This document shows positions 1 through 5,435 of a stretch of 7,866 nt of DNA, piece by piece. The stretch is from Thermoplasmata archaeon (GTDB lineage: Archaea; Thermoplasmatota; Thermoplasmata; Lutacidiplasmatales; UBA184). The position numbers and the translations under genes are program-made. The stretch is from assembly GCA_030039715.1 (NCBI GenBank), contig JASHVA010000011.1, positions 1 through 7,866 on the forward strand, in the 5' to 3' direction. Each line of letters opens with the position of its first letter. Positions within the stretch are counted from its first letter, which is position 1. The notes below the pieces were generated by a model. It was not told the DNA's origin. It ran no database searches and was given only the letters and a program-made list of their open reading frames with translations.

Positions 1-2316
1 TCGATCTCCTTCTCCCTCGAGAACGGAACGTACACCTTCACCGTCGGAACGCTCGCAGGCTACCTCGTCCAGCCCGCCCAGGGCAGCTACGTGGTCGCCG
101 GAGGTCCGTTCACCATCCGGATCATCTTCCACGCGCTCGTCTACCCGATCGAGTTCGTCGAGACGGGGCTCCCGACCGGCGACGACTGGTCGATCACCCT
201 CACGAACGCGTCGCAGGACCTCTCCTCCGGGCTCGAGGCCAGCGCGGGCTACGGTGACATCTGGTTCAACGAGTCGAACGGGACGTACCACTACGTGGCG
301 GACGAGGCCGGCCTTTACGTCGCGGTGCCCGCGAGCGGCAACGTCACGCTCGCCGGGTCGGCGGTGACCGTCACGATCACCTTCGTCCCGCCGCCGCTCT
401 ACCAAGTGACGTTCGTGGAACAGAACCTCACGGCGGGAACGCTCTGGGGCGCGGACGTCTACACGAACTGGGGCGACTTCTACAACGAGACGACCTCGGA
501 CGCGTTCGCGCTGGAGCTGCCGAACGCGACGCTGGGCTTCGACTACCTCGACACCCTCTCGGAGCCGGGATACGTCAGCCCGAGCTACCTCCAGTTCGCC
601 GTCAACGGGGCCCCCGAGACGGTCTACGTGAACTTCACGTTCCAGTACGGGGTCTGGATCAACGAAACCGGCCTCCCGACCGGTACCGAGTGGTCGGTCT
701 ATCTCGAGGGCGCGGACTACTCCGACACCGTGTACGCCGTCAACGCCACGAACTTCGTCGCGTTGACGAACGGCTCGTTCACGTTCTACGTCAACCCGAT
801 CTACGCCTGGGTCGCCACGCCCTCGATCGGCGCGATCCACGTCGACGGAGCCTGGCAGACGATTTGGATCACCTTCACCCCCGCGCCGACGTACGCCCTC
901 ACGTTCTACGAGAAGGGACTGCCGGCGGGCACTCCCTGGACCGTGGAGCTCCTGCTTCCGAACGACAGCGAAGTGCGGCAAACCAGTACCGGCACGTCGA
1001 TCGCGTTTTCCGAGCCGAACGGGACGTACTACTACTGGCCGACCTCCGCGGGCTGGGCCGCGAACGTGACCGAAGGCTACCTCTACGTCGACGGCGCGTC
1101 GCTGAACGTCGACATCGGCTTCTCCCAGCTGTTCACGGTCACGTTCGAGGAGACCGGGCTCCCCACCGGGACGTACTGGGCGGTCGACTACGCCGATGCG
1201 TACAACTACAGCTTCTCCACGACGATCGTCTTCTACGAGCCGAACGGGTCGTACACGTTCTACCCCTACGAGACGGACGGCTTCACGCCGAACCCCGACA
1301 CGACGACGTCGCTGGACGTGAGCGGAGCGAACCTCACCCAGGTGATCGCGTACAGCTCGTCCACGCCGGTCTTCTCGATCACGTTCACCGAGACCGGTCT
1401 CCCGGCCGGCACGAACTGGTCGGTCTCGCTGGAGGACATCACGCTCGCGTCGACCACCGCCTCGATCGTCTACTACGAGGAGAACGGCACCTTCGACTTC
1501 TCGGTGCCGAGTGTGGACAGCCTCGCGGCGAACCCGTCGTCCGGCTCGATCACCGTCGCGGGCGCGAACCTGACCCAGCCGATCGTCTTCGGCGCGCCTC
1601 CGGGAACCTTCGAGGTGACGTTCAGCGAGACCGGCCTTCCGAACCTCGCGACGTGGTACATCAACATCACCGGCGAGACCGGGCTGAGCGCGACGGTCGA
1701 CGACGGGTCGGGGATCTCCCTCGTGATCGCGCTCGCGAACGCCTCGTACACCTACACGGCCGCGACGAACGCCGCCGGTTGGACCGCCTCGGGCGGGGGC
1801 TTCACGGTCGACGGAGTCGCCCAGACGATCCCCGTGCCGTTCTCCTCGTCCGCGCCGGCGACGAAGTACCTCGTCACATTCGACGAGACGGGGCTACCGG
1901 ACGGGGCGACGTGGTACGTGAACATCTCGGGGGAGAGCCTGAGCGCGACGGTCTCGGCGGCCGGCGGCACGTCCGTTTCCATCTCGCTCGTGGACGGGTC
2001 GTACACGTACACCGCGGCGACCTCCTGGTCGAACTGGACCGCTCCGAGCGGAGGCGGCTTCTCGGTCAGCGGCTCCGCGAAGACGATCGACCTCGGGTTC
2101 ACGGCGTCGAGCCCGGCGACCGGTAAGCCGGCCACGAACGGGCTCGGGGGTCTCGCGCTCTGGCTCGGCCTCGCGCTGCTCGCGATCGTCGTCGTACTGC
2201 TCCTGATCCTGCTCGCGCGGCGCCGCCGCAAGAAGTGGACCCCCGCCGAGGAGGGACCGACCCCGCCGTCCGGCGCGCCGCCGCCTCCTCCGCCTCCCCC
2301 GCCCGGCGGATCGTAG
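1..2316 (+). CDS. Giant repeat-containing cell-surface protein, C-terminal part (5' end outside window)
   Basis: The frame is open from base 1, so only the last 771 residues are seen. The first possible start codon in this frame (GTG at 91) lies inside a repeat module and is not the real start. Residues 1-47 are the end of one module; eight full modules follow (48-700), most opening with 'ETGLPxGTxW' and carrying an 'NGT/NGS-Y/F' segment in the middle. Then come a short linker, a membrane helix at about 714-739, a basic stop-transfer cluster RRRRKK, and a cytoplasmic tail with nine consecutive prolines. The topology is therefore outside-to-inside with a single C-terminal anchor. The ectodomain has no cysteine, very few Lys/Arg, and about 25 N-X-S/T sequons, which suits an N-glycosylated archaeal envelope protein. 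Family knowledge: such modules are common in Thermoplasmata surface proteins. The function (adhesion, S-layer-like stalk, or enzyme display if an N-terminal catalytic domain exists) cannot be told from here. Confidence 0.9.
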   Translation, partial: SISFSLENGTYTFTVGTLAGYLVQPAQGSYVVAGGPFTIRIIFHALVYPIEFVETGLPTGDDWSITLTNASQDLSSGLEASAGYGDIWFNESNGTYHYVADEAGLYVAVPASGNVTLAGSAVTVTITFVPPPLYQVTFVEQNLTAGTLWGADVYTNWGDFYNETTSDAFALELPNATLGFDYLDTLSEPGYVSPSYLQFAVNGAPETVYVNFTFQYGVWINETGLPTGTEWSVYLEGADYSDTVYAVNATNFVALTNGSFTFYVNPIYAWVATPSIGAIHVDGAWQTIWITFTPAPTYALTFYEKGLPAGTPWTVELLLPNDSEVRQTSTGTSIAFSEPNGTYYYWPTSAGWAANVTEGYLYVDGASLNVDIGFSQLFTVTFEETGLPTGTYWAVDYADAYNYSFSTTIVFYEPNGSYTFYPYETDGFTPNPDTTTSLDVSGANLTQVIAYSSSTPVFSITFTETGLPAGTNWSVSLEDITLASTTASIVYYEENGTFDFSVPSVDSLAANPSSGSITVAGANLTQPIVFGAPPGTFEVTFSETGLPNLATWYINITGETGLSATVDDGSGISLVIALANASYTYTAATNAAGWTASGGGFTVDGVAQTIPVPFSSSAPATKYLVTFDETGLPDGATWYVNISGESLSATVSAAGGTSVSISLVDGSYTYTAATSWSNWTAPSGGGFSVSGSAKTIDLGFTASSPATGKPATNGLGGLALWLGLALLAIVVVLLLILLARRRRKKWTPAEEGPTPPSGAPPPPPPPPPGGS
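142..2100 (+). repeat. Eight tandem ~80-residue 'ETGLP' modules within the surface protein
   Basis: Modules begin at about 142, 397, 646, 892, 1132, 1369, 1606 and 1867, and the last ends near 2100; each is 78-87 codons. The shared pattern is a hydrophobic strand ending in F-x-E-T-G-L-P-x-G-T-x-W-x-V, a variable middle, an N-G-T/S-Y/F strand, and a closing V-x-G-A-x-x-x-I-x-F strand. This suggests a compact beta-sandwich (Ig-like) unit, which is inference. The opening motif is intact in modules 1, 3, 5, 6, 7 and 8 and degenerate in module 2 (EQNLT) and module 4 (EKGLP). Modules 7 and 8 form a distinct subtype with 'TWYxNI(S/T)GE' and 'YTYTAAT...WTA...GGGF', pointing to a late duplication. The bases before 142 are the tail of a further module, so the array continues upstream. 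Confidence 0.9.
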
Positions 2317-2326
2317 CCGTTCGAAC

Positions 2327-3100
2327 TCAGGCCGAGCGGCGACGGCCCGCGGGCCGACGCCGCCCGCCGACGCCGGTTCGTCGCCCGACGACGAGACCGC
2401 GACCGGTGGAGAACCCCGGTCGGACGACCCGGGCCTCGAAGCCGGCGTTCCGCAGGATCTCGGCGATCCGCTCGCGCTTCACGAGAAGGCCGACGTCCAC
2501 CTCGTCGACGTACCGGGCCTCCCGCCCGGGCTCGGCGATGAGGTAGTGGTAGTGGATCATCGACCGGTTCCCCCGACGGCGCGCCGTCGCGAGCCGGACG
2601 ATCGTCCGCTCGGCGTCCCGCTGCGTCACCACGTGGATGTGGCCGGGCCGCCAGTCCCGAGGGTCGATCCACGGCTCGACGATCGCGACTCCCCCCGGGC
2701 GCAGGTGACGCGCGAAGTTCGCGAACGTCCGCGCGAGCTCGCGCTCCGATCGGAGGTGGCCGATCGCGCTGAAGAGGCACGTCACGACGTCGAACTGTTC
2801 GCCGAGGTCGAACGTCCGCATGTCCCCCCGGACGAGCCGGACGCGGCGGAGCCGGGCCCGCGCGTAGCGCAGCATGTCACGGCTCAGGTCGACGCCCGTG
2901 ACGTCGTAGTCGCGTCGGAGAATCTCTAGGTGGCGGCCCGTGCCGCAGGCCACGTCGAGCCAGCGGTGGGCGGGACCGTCGGCCGTTTCGCGGACCAGGC
3001 GCCGCAGGATGCGGCACTCGCCCGCATAATCCTTCGCCGCGTAGGTCGAGTCGTAGAGGGGCGCGAGCTCGTGGAACATGAGAGGCCCCCGTCGCACCAT
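2327..3100 (-). CDS. Class I SAM-dependent methyltransferase, DesVI/TylM1-like
   Basis: The protein is 257 residues, cytosolic, with a Rossmann-type SAM-binding fold. SAM motif I is LDVACGTGRHLE (48-59). The acidic residue after strand 2 is D71 in GVDLS, motif II is RGDM (91-94), and the post-III strand is LRPGGVAIVEPW (133-144). The order KDYA...LDVACGTG.HLE...SRDMLRYAR...GDMRTFDLG...FSAIGHL...GGVAIVEPW closely follows, from memory, the DesVI/TylM1 group that dimethylates the amine of dTDP-amino sugars. The true substrate here is unknown and no amino-sugar genes are nearby. Residues from about 241 on form an Arg-rich tail (RRRPAGRRR) that I do not expect in DesVI. The start is taken as ATG at 3100 because a TATA-like element lies about 27-34 bp upstream; an internal ATG at 3079 (MFHELAPLYD) aligns better with the family start and is the alternative. 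The stop is 10 bp from the convergent surface-protein stop. Confidence 0.92.
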   Translation of the reverse strand: MVRRGPLMFHELAPLYDSTYAAKDYAGECRILRRLVRETADGPAHRWLDVACGTGRHLEILRRDYDVTGVDLSRDMLRYARARLRRVRLVRGDMRTFDLGEQFDVVTCLFSAIGHLRSERELARTFANFARHLRPGGVAIVEPWIDPRDWRPGHIHVVTQRDAERTIVRLATARRRGNRSMIHYHYLIAEPGREARYVDEVDVGLLVKRERIAEILRNAGFEARVVRPGFSTGRGLVVGRRTGVGGRRRPAGRRRSA

Positions 3101-3125
3101 GGGCCCGCCCTCAGGCGGCTCGGGG

Positions 3126-3136
3126 CATTACTTTGT
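3126..3136 (-). promoter_or_regulatory. TATA-box-like element for the methyltransferase gene
   Basis: Read on the minus strand the sequence is ACAAAGTAATG, the only A/T-rich octamer in the divergent intergenic region. It lies about 27-34 bp upstream of the ATG at 3100. Archaeal TATA boxes centre about 26-30 bp before the transcription start, so transcription would begin at or a few bases before the ATG, giving a leaderless or nearly leaderless mRNA. The match to the archaeal TATA consensus is only partial, and no purine-rich BRE is obvious. Confidence 0.35.
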
Positions 3137-3173
3137 CCGTCGGGCGCCCCCGGCGCGGCGCGGGCGGCCGGGG

Positions 3174-3188
3174 CGACCGTGGCGGTCG
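3174..3188. promoter_or_regulatory. Short dyad, possible operator
   Basis: CGACCG-TGG-CGGTCG is a perfect 6-bp inverted repeat with a 3-bp centre. It partly overlaps the first of two TCGGAC direct repeats spaced 11 bp apart. It sits between the two divergent starts, where a regulator of either gene could bind. GC-rich DNA makes such dyads by chance, so this is a weak call. Confidence 0.2.
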
Positions 3189-3214
3189 GACCGGGTTCGG
3201 ACACCGCGGGAGAA

Positions 3215-3226
3215 GCGCTCAAGCGC
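3215..3226. promoter_or_regulatory. Short palindrome upstream of the small ORF
   Basis: GCGCTCAAGCGC has 5-bp arms (GCGCT/AGCGC) around a 2-bp centre and lies 20-31 bp before the GTG at 3247, where a core promoter element would be expected. There is no TATA-like sequence at that place. It could be an operator or a chance GC palindrome. Confidence 0.15.
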
Positions 3227-3246
3227 GCGCGGGCGTTCTCGGGCAC

Positions 3247-3552
3247 GTGAGCGAGAACGGACCCCGCGAGGGCACCCGCGACCTTCCCCGGCGGGATCCG
3301 GAATCCGGCCAGCGCTCGGCCGGGCCCGGCTCGCTCGCCGGCGCCGCGTACGATGCGCTCGACCGGGAGCAACGCCGCCGGCGGCAGGCGCTCCGGGAGC
3401 TCGCCGCGGAGGAGCTTTCCGACGACGAGATCGCGGAGCGGTACGGCCGGGACCACCCGTTCGAGCGACCGGTCACCCGACAGGAGATCCGGACGGCGAC
3501 CGAGCCGACGGGCTCGAACGCCGGCGGATCGCCCCGACGGCGCCCGGGCTAG
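3247..3552 (+). CDS. Small hypothetical charged protein, possible helix-turn-helix segment
   Basis: I do not recognise this 101-residue protein. The GTG at 3247 is chosen because the sequence before it turns into Gly/Arg low-complexity filler; the only other in-frame start is a TTG at 3133. I see no good ribosome-binding site. Residues 1-30 and about 85-101 look disordered (rich in G, P, S, R). The middle (about 35-80) is a strongly charged, helical-looking stretch: AAYDALDREQ, then four arginines, ALRELAAEEL, then SDDEIAERYG and PVTRQEI. The 'LSDDEIAERYG' piece resembles the first helix of helix-turn-helix domains in DNA-binding proteins, but the following turn is too long for a standard one. 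Codon third positions are almost all G/C, as in its neighbours, which supports coding. The gene is divergent from the methyltransferase and convergent with treZ (18-bp gap). A small regulator is possible but unproven. Confidence 0.55.
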   Translation: MSENGPREGTRDLPRRDPESGQRSAGPGSLAGAAYDALDREQRRRRQALRELAAEELSDDEIAERYGRDHPFERPVTRQEIRTATEPTGSNAGGSPRRRPG

Positions 3553-3570
3553 GCGTCGGGCCGGGCCGGT

Positions 3571-5409
3571 CTATCCGGGGCGCACGGACTCGCCGATCAC
3601 GAACGAACGGGCCGCCAGCGGAGCGGGGTCCCCGGTCCCATCGAGCCGGAGTGCGTCGGGGGAGGTGCCGATCCCTCCCGAGGCGAACCGGACCGTCCAC
3701 CGCCCGGGCCAGCCGAGCGTGGGCGGGGCCGCCGCTTCGTCGCGCAGGTTGACCAGCATCACGGCCTGGGAACCCCCGCTCGTGCGACGGATCGCGAGCC
3801 ACCGCTCGCGGTCGAAGGCCAGCGCCTCGGTGCGGCCGGGCCGGGCGAGGGACGGCAGTTCGCGTCGCAGCCGCAGAAGCTCGGTCACGAACCCCCGGCG
3901 GGCGCGTCCCGCGTCGGAGTCGGCCGCGGCCCAGTCGAGGGAGCTCGCCGCCCGCGTCGCCGGATCGGACGGATCCGGCGGTGCCTCCTCGAAACCGTTC
4001 GCCCGGAGGTGGCGCCGACGCCCCGCGGCGAGCCGGCGGCGCCCGAGCGGAGGAGGGTCCCCGAAGAAGTAGAACGGCCGCTCCTCGCCGTACTCCTCGC
4101 CCATGAACAGCATCGGAACGTACGGAGAGAAGAGCGTCAGCCCGAGCGCGACGCGCGCGAGGTCGCTCGGGAGGAGCCGGGTCAAGCGGGCGCCGTCGCC
4201 CCGGTTCCCGATCTGGTCGTGGTTCTGGTCGAACACCACGAACTGTACCGCCGTCGCCGCGTCGTCGGCGGTCCCCGCGGCCGGGTCGCGCGACTCGGTG
4301 TACGCCCCCGGGAATCGGAACGGCCGCTCGAAGACTCGGGCGAGGAGCTCGAGGGCGCCGAAGTCGGCGTAGTACCCCCTCCGCTCGCCGGTGAGCGCCG
4401 CGTGCAGCGCGTGGTGGAAGTCGTCGGCCCACTGGGCGTCGATCCCCCAGCCCCCTCGCTCCTCGGGGCGGAGGATCGAGACGTCGCGGAGGTCGCTCTC
4501 GGCGATCAGCACCGGTCGGCGACCGAGCGGGGCGCCGATCTCCCGGCAGACCGAGGAGAACTCGGGCCAGAAGCGTCGCGACGGCCGGTCGTGGACTTCG
4601 TGGAACGCGTCCAGTCGAAACCCATCGATCCCGAACCCCGCGATCCACCAGCGGGCGTTCTCGAAGAAGTACTCGCGGACCTCTTCGTGGCCGGCGGCGA
4701 CGAAGTTGGGCGTCGGCCCCCACGGCGTGCGCGCCCGGGGATGGAAGTACGGTCCGAAGCGCTCGAGGAAATCGGCCCCGTGTCCCCAGTGGTTGTAGAC
4801 GACGTCCAGCAGGACGGCGAGACCGGTCCGATGCGCCGCGTCGACGAATCGCAACAACCCGGCGGGACCCCCGTAGGCGCGCCGGACTGCGAACAGGTGG
4901 ACGCCGCCGTATCCCCAGCCCCGCTCGCCGCCTCCCTCGGGGACCGGCAGGAGCTCGACCGCCGTGACCCCGGTGCGGGCGAGCGCGGCCAGGTGCGGCA
5001 CCGCGGCCTCGAACGTCCCGGGCTCGGTGAACGTCCCGACGTGGAGCTCGTAGAGGACGGAGCGCGAGAGGTCGAAGCCTCCCTCTCGGGTGACGAGGGG
5101 GCCGATCTCTCCGAGGTCCACCATCGCCGAGGGCCCGTCCCCGCCGTCCGGCTGGTAGCGCGAGGTCGGGTCCGGAAGCCGTCGCCCGTCCGCGCGGTAC
5201 CAATACCGGTCCCCGGGTCGCGAGTCGGTGTCCCGGCCTCCGAAATGCCCGGCGCGGCCGGTGGGTTCGAGCGCGAGACGCCGGCCGGTCCGGACCAGTT
5301 CCACCTCCACCCGCCGGGCCCGAGGAGCCCAGACGCGGAACCGGAAGCCGCCGGCCGGATCGGGCGTCGCGCCCAGCGCCGGCGGGTTCTCCCCGTCCTT
5401 CTCCGCCAA
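3571..5409 (-). CDS. treZ: Malto-oligosyltrehalose trehalohydrolase (GH13)
   Basis: This cytosolic enzyme hydrolyses the alpha-1,4 bond next to the trehalose end of maltooligosyltrehalose, releasing trehalose (EC 3.2.1.141). The 612 residues match the usual TreZ size. An N-terminal beta-sandwich (about 20-100, FRVWAPRARRVEVEL) is followed by the GH13 barrel. Region I is DVVYNH (202-207). The nucleophile is D267 in GIDGFRLDA, the acid/base E304 in LIAESDL, and the transition-state stabiliser D398 in QNHDQIGNR. TreZ-specific stretches are HVGTFTEPGTFE, QWADDFHHALH and SPYVPMLFMGEEYGE. A beta C-terminal domain ends the protein. The chosen start is TTG at 5409: it is 26 bp after the GH31 stop, has GGAGG 10 nt upstream, and no ATG or GTG lies nearby before the first domain. 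The frame stays open far upstream, but only as a shadow of the GH31 gene. It is last in its operon; its partner TreY is not in view. Confidence 0.93.
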   Translation of the reverse strand: MAEKDGENPPALGATPDPAGGFRFRVWAPRARRVEVELVRTGRRLALEPTGRAGHFGGRDTDSRPGDRYWYRADGRRLPDPTSRYQPDGGDGPSAMVDLGEIGPLVTREGGFDLSRSVLYELHVGTFTEPGTFEAAVPHLAALARTGVTAVELLPVPEGGGERGWGYGGVHLFAVRRAYGGPAGLLRFVDAAHRTGLAVLLDVVYNHWGHGADFLERFGPYFHPRARTPWGPTPNFVAAGHEEVREYFFENARWWIAGFGIDGFRLDAFHEVHDRPSRRFWPEFSSVCREIGAPLGRRPVLIAESDLRDVSILRPEERGGWGIDAQWADDFHHALHAALTGERRGYYADFGALELLARVFERPFRFPGAYTESRDPAAGTADDAATAVQFVVFDQNHDQIGNRGDGARLTRLLPSDLARVALGLTLFSPYVPMLFMGEEYGEERPFYFFGDPPPLGRRRLAAGRRRHLRANGFEEAPPDPSDPATRAASSLDWAAADSDAGRARRGFVTELLRLRRELPSLARPGRTEALAFDRERWLAIRRTSGGSQAVMLVNLRDEAAAPPTLGWPGRWTVRFASGGIGTSPDALRLDGTGDPAPLAARSFVIGESVRPG

Positions 5410-5419
5410 CCGAACGCAG

Positions 5420-5424
5420 CCTCC
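5420..5424 (-). promoter_or_regulatory. Ribosome-binding site for treZ
   Basis: GGAGG on the minus strand lies 10 nt before the TTG at 5409, in the 26-bp gap after the GH31 stop. It decides the treZ start in favour of TTG, since the reading frame alone is open much further upstream. Confidence 0.5.
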
Positions 5425-5435
5425 CCCGTGCCGGC

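Larger units (their letters stand above)
3101..3246. other. Divergent intergenic region between methyltransferase and small ORF
   Basis: These 146 bp separate two divergently oriented genes and are extremely GC-rich except for an ATTACTTTG patch at 3127-3135. The region holds the TATA-like element, a 15-bp dyad (3174-3188), the direct repeat TCGGAC at 3186-3191 and 3197-3202 (11-bp spacing, about one helical turn), and a 12-bp palindrome (3215-3226). In-frame translation upstream of 3247 gives Gly/Arg low-complexity sequence, so I do not count it as coding. It is the only sizeable noncoding interval in the window. Confidence 0.6.

Noticed and set aside
142..2100. DNA-level tandem repeat or recombination array
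   Set aside because: The modules have diverged strongly at the nucleotide level; only the protein pattern repeats, as in an old modular protein.
690..2126. 478-codon open frame on the plus strand inside the surface protein
   Set aside because: It is an Arg/His-rich out-of-frame reading of the repeat gene with no recognisable domain.
91..2316. GTG at 91 as the start of the surface protein
   Set aside because: The frame is open to base 1, and bases 1-90 encode normal module sequence (ENGTYTF, G-Y-L-V-Q-P), so the codon is an internal valine.
1752..2780. 342-codon open frame on the minus strand across the surface protein and methyltransferase ends
   Set aside because: It overlaps two well-supported genes, and its translation is an Arg/Pro-rich shadow with a poly-Gly run made by the antisense of the poly-Pro tail.
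3133..3246. TTG at 3133 as the start of the small gene
   Set aside because: It would add 38 Gly/Arg-rich low-complexity residues, and the TTG falls inside the A/T patch proposed as the opposite promoter.
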